DNA of 22,753 bases from JBECKS01 sp040235395 (GTDB lineage Bacteria > Pseudomonadota > Gammaproteobacteria > Pseudomonadales > JBECKS01): NCBI GenBank assembly GCA_040235395.1, contig JBECKS010000176.1:1-22753 (forward strand), in the 5' to 3' direction. A model generated the notes under the pieces. The model was not told the origin of the DNA and did no database searches. It saw nothing but the letters and a program-made list of their open reading frames with translations. Below, one piece after another: positions 16,072 to 22,753 of this stretch. Every line of letters starts with the position of its first letter. The first letter of the stretch is position 1. The position numbers and the translations under genes are program-made.

Positions 16072-17142
16072 TTAATTAATGCTTTCTTTAATCAGTGAAA
16101 GAATACGCAATTTGGCATCCTCTTTATTGAAATGATCCATGCGTGATTTCATTTCTTCTGCATGAGCAAAACTTTCGTGAATCATGCGTATCAGCTGTGA
16201 TGCATCTTCACTCAGGTGTTTTTCCTCAACGCTAAGGGAAAAGCCTTGTTTAACGAAAGATGCTGCATTGAGAATCTGGTCGCCACGGCTTGCACCAATA
16301 GGTAGCGGGATCAGCAAGTTAGGTTTTGAAAGCGAGAGCAGTTCAAAAATACTGGTTGCACCAGCTCTTGAAATCACCAGATCAGCCATGGCAAAGACAT
16401 CGGCCAGTTCTTCATTCAGGTATTCAAACTGACGGTAAGCTTCCAGAGCTTCCAGGTTTTTATCCACTTCCCCAGCGCCGCATAGATGGCAGATGTCATA
16501 GTCTTTAATCAAGGTAGAAAGCTGTTTTCTAAGTAAAGCGTTTAATGCTTTTGAACCCTGACTACCGCCAATTAATACGATGATGGGTTTATTGCCGTCA
16601 AACTGACAAAGTGCTTTTCCTTTTTCTGCATTGCCATTCTTAAGTAAATCTCGAATAGGAAGGCCGGTGAGAATTCGTTTGTTAGCGGGAAGATATTTCT
16701 CAGTTTCCGGGAAACTGAAGCAGACTTTTTTGCAGAAGGGCAGGGATAACTTATTGGCAAGGCCTGGACTGATATCTGATTCATGAATAATCACGGGAAT
16801 ACGTAACAGCCAGGCAGCCCATACCACTGGGCAGGATACAAAGCCGCCTTTACTGAATACCAGTTTGGGTTTGAGTTTAAGCAGATGAAGGAATGCCTGA
16901 CACAAACCCAGGGCAATCCTGAACAGGTCGGTGAAGTTTTTCATGTCGAAGTAGCGTCTTAGTTTGCCTGCTGCAATGGTCTGGAAAGCGATGTTTTCCT
17001 TCTCAACCAGTGTCTGCTCAATACTGTGTGCCTGACCGATGTAGGCGACGCTATAGCCATCGGCAATCAAGTAGGGAATAAGTGCTAGGTTGGGTGTGAC
17101 ATGGCCTGCTGTGCCACCGCCTGTAAATACGATATCGACCAA
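16072..17142 (-). CDS. murG: MurG-family glycosyltransferase, Firmicutes-like type
   Basis: UDP-GlcNAc:undecaprenyl-pyrophosphoryl-MurNAc-pentapeptide GlcNAc transferase, making lipid II from lipid I at the inner face of the membrane. The 356 residues have the GT28 two-domain layout: GGGTAGH (8-14), SKGGFVSCPV (97-106), HESDISPGLANK (120-131), the donor-side GGSQGS (192-197) and ISRAGATSIFELL (257-269), whose Glu267 matches the UDP-GlcNAc-contacting Glu of E. coli MurG. The wording of these motifs (KLRRYFDMKNFTD, HESD, RGDQILNA) is what I associate with clostridial MurG, not with the GGTGGH / HEQN / WNALP pattern of gammaproteobacteria. No other cell-wall gene is adjacent, so this is probably a second, acquired copy besides the one in the division cluster. 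The start is TTG 17142, with CAGGT nearby upstream. It lies 80 bases before the HD-GYP gene. Confidence 0.85.
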   Translation of the reverse strand: MVDIVFTGGGTAGHVTPNLALIPYLIADGYSVAYIGQAHSIEQTLVEKENIAFQTIAAGKLRRYFDMKNFTDLFRIALGLCQAFLHLLKLKPKLVFSKGGFVSCPVVWAAWLLRIPVIIHESDISPGLANKLSLPFCKKVCFSFPETEKYLPANKRILTGLPIRDLLKNGNAEKGKALCQFDGNKPIIVLIGGSQGSKALNALLRKQLSTLIKDYDICHLCGAGEVDKNLEALEAYRQFEYLNEELADVFAMADLVISRAGATSIFELLSLSKPNLLIPLPIGASRGDQILNAASFVKQGFSLSVEEKHLSEDASQLIRMIHESFAHAEEMKSRMDHFNKEDAKLRILSLIKESIN

Positions 17143-17442
17143 GAGCTGCTACCTGGAAAACTGTTTCATGACAATATGTTAGATGGAAATTGGTAGATGC
17201 CTGAGTTTATGCCATCCTGCTGTAGCTGTCTGCAAGATAGAAGCAGACAGCTATTTATCCTGCGTTCATATATGACTGTTAACTTATCCTATGTTTGTAG
17301 TAGGCAGTGGCTGTAAGGCACAGGCATACTGCCTCCTCTTGGACGACATTATCAGAATAAAATACAGGAAGCGGCTAGAACCCTTCAGAAAGTGACTTGT
17401 CCAAGCCCTCAAGATGATTATTAAAAAAATAAGGTTGTATAT
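17143..17442. promoter_or_regulatory. Divergent intergenic region between murG and the START-domain gene
   Basis: This stretch of about 300 bases shows no convincing gene. It holds a perfect 11-bp inverted repeat (listed separately) and a second, 7-bp one: AGGCAGT at 17302-17308 with ACTGCCT at 17328-17334. AAGG at 17431-17434 is the ribosome site of the START-domain gene. Promoters for both genes must lie here, but no clear -35/-10 pair stands out. Confidence 0.6.
17223..17253. repeat. Perfect 11-bp inverted repeat in the murG/START gap
   Basis: TAGCTGTCTGC (17223-17233) and GCAGACAGCTA (17243-17253) are perfect reverse complements with a 9-base loop. On plus it is followed by TTTAT, too short a T-run for a confident terminator, and it would end no known gene. 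It may be an operator for the divergent pair, or the 3' hairpin of an unannotated small RNA. Confidence 0.55.
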
Positions 17443-18204
17443 ATGAATAAGATGATCCGTATTGCCACCCTTGGCGCAGGCTTACTTGCCAGCGTTTTGG
17501 TATTAAACACACTCTCTGCAGCAGAAGCAGAAAACATGGCGAAGCAGGAAGAAAAAGCCATGGTGACCATGAAGGACGAGCGTTTCAAGATTGGTTCGGA
17601 TTGGGAACTGGAGTCTGATGACGGCAAGATCCAGACTTACACAAAATATATGGAAGGTAAGTCACTGAAAGCTTTCAAGGTGGTGACCGATGTAGATGCG
17701 CCACTGCCTCAGGTATTGATGTTCCTGAACGATAGCACACAGTTTCATCGCTGGATTTTTATGTTGGAGTCAGCAGAAATCGTCCAGCAAACCGATCCTC
17801 AAGGCATCTCCTACAATCACATGATCACCAAGGTGCCCTGGCCAATCAGGAATCGTGATGTCGTGGTGAGAGCCTTTATCACCTATAACCCTGATATAGG
17901 CGAGGTTTACATTAAGTCTGTTGCTGCCCCTGATTTCATTCCTGAAGATGAGGATCTGGTTCGAATTCGTGAATCTCAGGCAGAGTGGCGTATTACCAAG
18001 CATAGTAATGGCAAGCTCCGTCTTGAACTTACCAGTTTTGCAGAACCAGGTGGCGCTATTCCTAAGTGGTTGAGCAATATGGTGGTATTGCAATTGCCCA
18101 AGCATATGTTTGAGAGACTGCCTGAAATCCTTGAAAGTGATGAAGTGAAGAATATGGAATTCGACTCCATCCAGATTTTCGGTAAGGAAGTGGATTTAAG
18201 TTAA
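17443..18204 (+). CDS. Secreted START-domain (lipid-binding) protein
   Basis: A 253-residue protein with a signal peptide (about 1-29, cleavage near LSAAEA), so it is probably periplasmic. Residues about 48-245 form a START domain, a helix-grip fold with a hydrophobic cavity for lipids. Recognisable elements are FLNDSTQFHRWIF (94-106), VPWPIRNRDVVVRA (131-144), the family hallmark around the PxxxRD turn, and EPGGAIPKWLSN before the long C-terminal helix. Bacterial START proteins are poorly studied; the ligand here is unknown, and lipid or hydrophobic-compound binding is a family inference. AAGG lies eight bases before the chosen ATG; a second ATG three codons in is also possible. The gene stands alone, with a strong terminator after it. 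Confidence 0.87.
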   Translation: MNKMIRIATLGAGLLASVLVLNTLSAAEAENMAKQEEKAMVTMKDERFKIGSDWELESDDGKIQTYTKYMEGKSLKAFKVVTDVDAPLPQVLMFLNDSTQFHRWIFMLESAEIVQQTDPQGISYNHMITKVPWPIRNRDVVVRAFITYNPDIGEVYIKSVAAPDFIPEDEDLVRIRESQAEWRITKHSNGKLRLELTSFAEPGGAIPKWLSNMVVLQLPKHMFERLPEILESDEVKNMEFDSIQIFGKEVDLS

Positions 18205-18233
18205 TCCAGCACAGCTTTTAAACGTAAGAACCC

Positions 18234-18262
18234 AAAAGGCCTCTATAAGAGGCCTTTTTTTT
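18234..18262 (+). terminator. Rho-independent terminator after the START-domain gene
   Basis: AAAAGGCCTCT (18234-18244), loop ATA, AGAGGCCTTTT (18248-18258) continuing into more T. It is a perfect 11-bp stem 30 bases after the stop codon and separates this gene from the efflux unit. Confidence 0.93.
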
Positions 18263-18281
18263 ATTTGCTAAGCTGGCTCTC

Positions 18282-18309
18282 TTGACTATTACTTAACAAT
18301 CGTTAAAAT
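18282..18309 (+). promoter_or_regulatory. Promoter with operator-like palindrome for the efflux unit
   Basis: TTGACT (18282-18287) and TAAAAT (18304-18309), 16 bases apart, each match the sigma-70 consensus at five of six positions. Overlapping the spacer and the -10 box is the palindrome TTAAC-AATC-GTTAA (18293-18306), well placed for a repressor to block RNA polymerase. No regulator gene is adjacent in the window. The boxes are seen; repression is inference. Confidence 0.55.
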
Positions 18310-18338
18310 ATGATGGATTCATTGCATTGGAGAATACC

Positions 18339-19802
18339 TTGAAAAGTTCTCATTTAGTAACAGGTCTGTTATTTGCGTTGCTGTTTGCGCCTTCATTGCT
18401 ACTTTCTGCTGAAAATCAGGGCGGAAAAATGTCTGTGCCCTTATTTCTGGAAAACCTGATGAAGCAGCATCCGGAATTCATCAAGCAATCCCTCAACAAA
18501 CAGATTTCAGAAGCGGAGGTTAAATCCGCTGGTGCGGGAAATGCCTGGCAACTTGAGTTGAACGCGCAACAGGCACATCAGGAAGAGTTACTTGCAAGCT
18601 TTAGTCCTGAATCGGTAGACCAGAGTTTGTTGTCAGCTTCTTTGGGTAAGCAGGTATGGAAGACGGGTGCCTATCTTTCCGTTGAGTTGGAAAAAACCCT
18701 TTCTGAAAATGAATATCCAGCAGGTTATATGTTCACCGCGCCATCAGAAAGTGATGAGCAGCAGTTAAGTGTTACTTTCTCTCAACCATTGATGAAAAAC
18801 TTCATGGGTAGTCAAAGTAATCTGGCTTATGACTTGAGTATTCAATCAAGCAATATCACCTTGCTTCAAAGTCGTGAGGCTCAGGAGCAGTTTCTGTTTA
18901 CCATGATGGATGCCTATCTTGACTGGTTGGCGTCTTCAGAAGAGGTAGCGATTAATGCTCAGCGTTTTGAGTTGTCGAGAATTCAGGCCTCGGAAATCAA
19001 AAAGCGTTATGACAAGAACTATGTTGAAAAACTGGATTGGCTTCGAGCACAGGATTCAAGGCGGCTATCCGAGCAACAGTACTTACTGAGCCAGGCACGT
19101 TTTGCTGCTAAAACCCAATCCCTTGCGCATTTAAGCAACATGCCTGAATTGTTATCCATGAAACCTGATTTTTCGCTTTATGAATTTCCTGACTTACCAA
19201 ATCTGGAAAACCTCATCGAAAACAGTAAACAATCTTCTCGAAATATGCAGTTGTTAGATGTGCAACAACAACAACTTAAACGTCAGATTAAAAGTCTTAA
19301 GGATGAAACCCGACCAGAACTCAACCTCAATATGCGAGCAGCTTACAAGAGTGAAGATCAGGATGGTCTTCCACCCGGTAGCACCACCAGTGATGATGGG
19401 CAGGATTATTCTGTCGGTCTGAATTTTAAAAAACCTTTGGGTAGGAGTGCTGCAAAAAATGATTACAGGAAGACAGAATTGCAACTGGAGCAGCTGGCCC
19501 TTGATAAGCAATATGCCCAGATGGAACTTGAGGCAAATATTCGGAATCTGTATATCCAGTTGCAACAAATGAAAAAAATCCTGGCATTGAATGAAGATTT
19601 GGTAAAAGCAGCAGAACTCACCACAAGAGAGGAAGAGAGGGTTTACCAACAGGGAAGAAGTGATTTAACAAAGGTAATTACCAGTCGTGATCAGGCATGG
19701 AATGTAAAACTTCAATTTGCCAGCAATGCTGTTAACTATCACAAACTGTATCTGCAATTAAATGCACTGACAGATACATTACTCAAAGAGAGTCAGGAAT
19801 AG
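18339..19802 (+). CDS. TolC-family outer-membrane efflux protein
   Basis: Outer-membrane channel component of a tripartite exporter. From the chosen start it has 487 residues: a signal peptide (1-23, cleavage near LLLSA), then two outer-membrane-efflux-protein repeats (about 45-245 and 265-485) of long coiled-coil helices rich in Gln, Glu and Leu, separated by strand segments such as LSVTFSQPLMKNFMG and YSVGLNFKKPLGRS. EERVYQQGRSDLTKVITSRDQ in the last helices is typical of the family. The start is TTG 18339, with GGAG six bases upstream; a TTG at 18327 in the same frame overlaps that site. The stop lies three bases before the RND gene, so translation is coupled. The substrate cannot be told. 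Confidence 0.9.
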   Translation: MKSSHLVTGLLFALLFAPSLLLSAENQGGKMSVPLFLENLMKQHPEFIKQSLNKQISEAEVKSAGAGNAWQLELNAQQAHQEELLASFSPESVDQSLLSASLGKQVWKTGAYLSVELEKTLSENEYPAGYMFTAPSESDEQQLSVTFSQPLMKNFMGSQSNLAYDLSIQSSNITLLQSREAQEQFLFTMMDAYLDWLASSEEVAINAQRFELSRIQASEIKKRYDKNYVEKLDWLRAQDSRRLSEQQYLLSQARFAAKTQSLAHLSNMPELLSMKPDFSLYEFPDLPNLENLIENSKQSSRNMQLLDVQQQQLKRQIKSLKDETRPELNLNMRAAYKSEDQDGLPPGSTTSDDGQDYSVGLNFKKPLGRSAAKNDYRKTELQLEQLALDKQYAQMELEANIRNLYIQLQQMKKILALNEDLVKAAELTTREEERVYQQGRSDLTKVITSRDQAWNVKLQFASNAVNYHKLYLQLNALTDTLLKESQE

Positions 19803-19805
19803 TCC

Positions 19806-22753
19806 ATGAAGCCTTTTATTCGTTTTTTTGTTGAGCGTCATGTGCTTGCTTTTGTCATTACCTTAACCATCTTCCTCTTTGGCGGTTCTGCCTTGATGCG
19901 AATTAATCGTGATGTGCTGCCCAATGTAAACTTGGAAGAACTCGAAATCATTACTACCTACCCCGGTGGCTCAGCAGAAGATGTTGAGTTAAATGTTACT
20001 AACAAAGTTGAAGATGAGCTTAAGGAAGTGGATGGTATAGATTCCGTGACCTCTGTTTCACTGGAGAATCAGTCCAGCGTTCATGTGAAGATTGATCGCG
20101 GTGTCAGGGATACGGAAAAAGTCAAAAGAGATATACGCAATGCCATTAACCAGATTGTCGATTTTCCAAGTGCAGTAGAAGATGCGCCGCGCATTATTGA
20201 AATCAGTACCGACCTTTTTCCAGTCATAGAAATTTCCGTTGCCAGCGATACGCTTTCTTATAAAGAGCTGCGTGAAATTGCTAAGGATCTCAAGGAAAAA
20301 ATTCTGGATTTGTCAGAAGTATCCAGCGTGCGTGAGCATGGTCTTGATGAGCGTGAAATTCAAATCAAGGTGAATACCAGTAAAGCAGAAGCATTGCACG
20401 TTTCACCAGAAGATGTTTTTAACGCAATCCGTTCCAGAAATATTCGAGCGAGTGCGGGCACCATGGAATCTTATGACAAGGAAAGAAATGTTGTCACTAT
20501 TGCGGAATTTGATGACCCAATGGATGTGCGTAACGTCATTGTGCGTTCAAGCTTTAATGGTCCGGCTGTTTATGTCAGGGATGTTGCTGAAGTCTATGAT
20601 GATTTCAAAATTGAATCAGAACGTGCCAGAGTCAATGGCTACAGTGCCATTTCCTTTGAGGTTTTGAAAAAGGCTTCTGCAGATATCATAAGAACTGCGG
20701 ATGATGTTACCGAACTTGCTCGCCTTGAAAATGAACGTTATCAGGGAAAGGTCAGTATTGTTACCTCAGGTGATCGTTCAAAGGTTGTTCGTAATCGACT
20801 ATCGGTAGTGCTTAATAATGGTCTTATTGGTCTTGCTTTTGTGCTTGGCATGCTGGTGATTCTGTTGAACTTTCGCGTTGCTTTCTGGACAGCTCTCGGT
20901 TTTCCCATTGCATTAATGGGTGCGATTTTTTTCCTGCCAATGTTTGATATGACTTTGAGCGCGATTGCATTAGCAGGGCTCATCATCGTTATTGGTATTG
21001 TGGTGGATGATGCCATTGTGGTTTCAGAGAATGTTACTCGTCATAGTGAAATGGGTAAGTCTGCAATTGACGCAGCAGTGGATGGAACCGAAGAAGTTTT
21101 TAAACCTGTTCTCACAACAGTGCTAACAACCATTTTTGCTTTTTCACCGATGTTTTTCATTGATGGCGTATTAGGTGATTTTGTTTTTGTTATACCCTTG
21201 GTGGTTTGTATCGCGCTTTCCGTGTCCTTTGTAGAAAGTATTCTTGCGCTACCTTCGCATCTGATTTCGGGTATAACAGGTAGATCTGAAAGACTTACGC
21301 CCGCGGTCAAGGAAGAGGGCCATTGGTTTAAAGATTATCTTGTCTTACCTTTTTCACGAATGGTTGCCGTGTCCTTGCGATATCGTTATCCGGTGATCAT
21401 GCTTTTTGTCTTGCTTTTATTCGGCAGTCTCTATTATGCAAAAAATCATATTGATTTTATTTTATTTCCAACAGATTCATCCGATGAGCTTCAGATAATG
21501 GTGGAACTGCCTACGGGTTCATCATTGGATGCAACAGTCGATAAGGTTAAGGAAGTGGAGCAGCAGTTGATGACTTTATCAGATGCAGAACTCGATTCTT
21601 TTGTTGTGCGTGTGGGTCGAGTGGGAACCAATAATCCGCAACGAAGTAACAGCCATGCAGTGTTTGTTGTGTATCTCACGCCTTACAACACGCGTGATCG
21701 TGGTGCGAGAGAGATTGTAAAAGAACTGAAAGAAAAAACGGCGAACATCGATGCACATGTTGCCTTCCAGATTGCCGCAGGTGGTCCTCCTGTTGGGAAA
21801 CCCATTTCACTAAGAGTAACGGGCGAGAATGATAAAGTCAGGAATGAGTTGGTAGACGATATTATTGCCAAGCTTGAAAAGATGGATGCTGTTAGCGGAA
21901 TAGATGCTGATAATAAAAAAGGTAAACAACAGATTGAGGTAAGTCTGGATTACAACAAGTTGTCAGAACTTGGACTCAATGTTCGTACGGTCGCACAAAG
22001 TCTTCGAATAGCTTTCGATGGTGAAGTGGCCACCAGTGTTCGTTATGGCGATGATCAAGTTGATTTTCGTGTGCAGCTTGATGATGAATCAAAAGCAACG
22101 ATTACTTCTTTAGGTGACCTGAATGTACCCAATATGCAGGGGAGATTAATCAAGCTTAAGGAATTTTCCACATTCAAGAATACAGACTCCCTGTCAGTGT
22201 TTTCACATTTCAAAAACAAACGTAGCACCATGATTACTGCCGATGTCGACATCGATAAGATGACCCCTGTTGAAGCGACAGAGGCAATTCTTGCTCAAGT
22301 TGAAATTGAAAAGTGGCCGGGCATGATTGTGTTTAGCGATGGTGAAGCAGATGAGTCACAGAAATCTGTTGGAAGCCTTGGTTCTGCATTCCTGATTGCC
22401 ATGGTGAGTATACTTTTGGTTCTTGTGTTGCTTTTCGGTTCACTGGTTAAGCCGCTGATTGTATTAAGCGTTATTCCTTTTGGTTTGATTGGTGTTATTT
22501 GGGCTTTTGTGGCTCATGGTATGCCAATCAGTTTTATTGCTTCTATTGGTGTGATTGGTTTAACCGGCGTGCTAGTCAACGATTCGCTTATTTTGGTGAG
22601 TTATGTTGATCAGGTAACACGTGAGAATCCCGGCATGCGTTATTTTGATGCCTTGATGCAGGGCGTTGAAACACGTTTCAGACCCATTCTTATTACATCG
22701 CTAACAACCGTGTCAGGTCTGATTCCCATGGCCTATGGTTTTGGTGGTTCTGA
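19806..22753 (+). CDS. RND efflux pump permease, partial (cut by window end)
   Basis: Inner-membrane proton-driven pump of the AcrB/HAE1 type (ACR_tran family). The frame is open for 982 codons to the window edge with no stop or frameshift. Family members are about 1030 residues, so only a short C-terminal part is missing. TM1 lies at about 12-30, followed by a periplasmic porter region with TTYPGGSAEDVE (50-61). The proton-relay pair Asp401-Asp402 in GIVVDDAIVVSEN (TM4) is intact. A second periplasmic loop contains AAGGPPVGKPISLRV, and a second membrane half (from about 855) contains GVIGLTGVLVNDSLILVSY. The ATG follows the tolC-like stop by three bases, with AGGA (19795-19798) inside that gene. 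The periplasmic adaptor (MFP) usually encoded with such pumps is not upstream. Confidence 0.93.
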   Translation, partial: MKPFIRFFVERHVLAFVITLTIFLFGGSALMRINRDVLPNVNLEELEIITTYPGGSAEDVELNVTNKVEDELKEVDGIDSVTSVSLENQSSVHVKIDRGVRDTEKVKRDIRNAINQIVDFPSAVEDAPRIIEISTDLFPVIEISVASDTLSYKELREIAKDLKEKILDLSEVSSVREHGLDEREIQIKVNTSKAEALHVSPEDVFNAIRSRNIRASAGTMESYDKERNVVTIAEFDDPMDVRNVIVRSSFNGPAVYVRDVAEVYDDFKIESERARVNGYSAISFEVLKKASADIIRTADDVTELARLENERYQGKVSIVTSGDRSKVVRNRLSVVLNNGLIGLAFVLGMLVILLNFRVAFWTALGFPIALMGAIFFLPMFDMTLSAIALAGLIIVIGIVVDDAIVVSENVTRHSEMGKSAIDAAVDGTEEVFKPVLTTVLTTIFAFSPMFFIDGVLGDFVFVIPLVVCIALSVSFVESILALPSHLISGITGRSERLTPAVKEEGHWFKDYLVLPFSRMVAVSLRYRYPVIMLFVLLLFGSLYYAKNHIDFILFPTDSSDELQIMVELPTGSSLDATVDKVKEVEQQLMTLSDAELDSFVVRVGRVGTNNPQRSNSHAVFVVYLTPYNTRDRGAREIVKELKEKTANIDAHVAFQIAAGGPPVGKPISLRVTGENDKVRNELVDDIIAKLEKMDAVSGIDADNKKGKQQIEVSLDYNKLSELGLNVRTVAQSLRIAFDGEVATSVRYGDDQVDFRVQLDDESKATITSLGDLNVPNMQGRLIKLKEFSTFKNTDSLSVFSHFKNKRSTMITADVDIDKMTPVEATEAILAQVEIEKWPGMIVFSDGEADESQKSVGSLGSAFLIAMVSILLVLVLLFGSLVKPLIVLSVIPFGLIGVIWAFVAHGMPISFIASIGVIGLTGVLVNDSLILVSYVDQVTRENPGMRYFDALMQGVETRFRPILITSLTTVSGLIPMAYGFGGS

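Noticed and set aside
18309..18314. TATGAT as the -10 box of the efflux promoter
   Set aside because: It is 21 bases from TTGACT, too far; TAAAAT at 18304 gives an acceptable 16-base spacing.
19254..19649. 131-codon minus-strand frame
   Set aside because: It is antisense to the TolC-like coiled-coil region, is hydrophobic and rich in Leu/Phe as expected from the complement of Gln/Glu/Lys codons, and has no supporting context.
20413..20667. 84-codon plus-strand frame inside the RND gene
   Set aside because: The RND frame is continuous through this region with clear family motifs, so this is an out-of-frame shadow.
1..22753. Insertion sequence, prophage, CRISPR array, tRNA or rRNA
   Set aside because: No transposase, integrase, regularly spaced repeats or RNA-gene sequence was recognised on either strand.

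Overview
The window reads as chromosomal DNA of a Gram-negative gammaproteobacterium of moderate GC (low to mid 40s per cent by eye). The evidence is the 1312-residue single-chain PurL with its divergent mltF neighbour (an arrangement also found in E. coli), signal-peptide outer-membrane proteins, a TolC/RND pair and proteobacterial MoaB and MoeA. The genus cannot be named from the sequence. No tRNA, rRNA, CRISPR array, transposase or phage gene was seen.

Layout. (1) 1-7969 is mostly housekeeping: mltF (minus, lytic transglycosylase), a doubtful small ORF, then purL, a YqfO/Nif3-like small protein, moaB and moeA, all on plus with short gaps or overlaps. (2) 7970-16071 is the most unusual part. 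On plus are a TPR-plus-beta-barrel outer-membrane protein, a secreted FecR-domain protein, and a second near-copy of that FecR protein. Converging on them from the minus strand is a two-gene unit of a GAF-GAF-HD-GYP protein and a CHASE2-class III nucleotide cyclase. Between the two fecR genes lie a strong terminator and a short stretch that looks like the 3' end of a second, lost TPR-barrel gene, which suggests that a [barrel-fecR] unit was once duplicated. (3) 16072-17142 is a lone MurG of the type I associate with Clostridia rather than the usual gammaproteobacterial type. It is divergent from (4) a secreted START-domain protein. (5) 18282 to the end is an efflux unit: promoter, operator-like palindrome, TolC-family protein with a TTG start, and an RND pump running off the window edge. 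No periplasmic adaptor gene is visible.

How they may work together. I read 8098-15991 as a candidate envelope-sensing system. Secreted FecR-domain proteins and a TPR-barrel protein would sit in the periplasm or outer membrane. The CHASE2 domain of the cyclase faces the same compartment and would pass a signal to a predicted cAMP-producing domain. The GAF/HD-GYP protein, probably co-transcribed, would act on cyclic-di-GMP. The domain content and gene order are seen; the functional link is inference.

Start codons: mltF, murG and the tolC-like gene all use TTG. The tolC-like, second fecR, TPR-barrel and YqfO-like starts were placed at the codon with the best Shine-Dalgarno spacing rather than at the longest reading frame.
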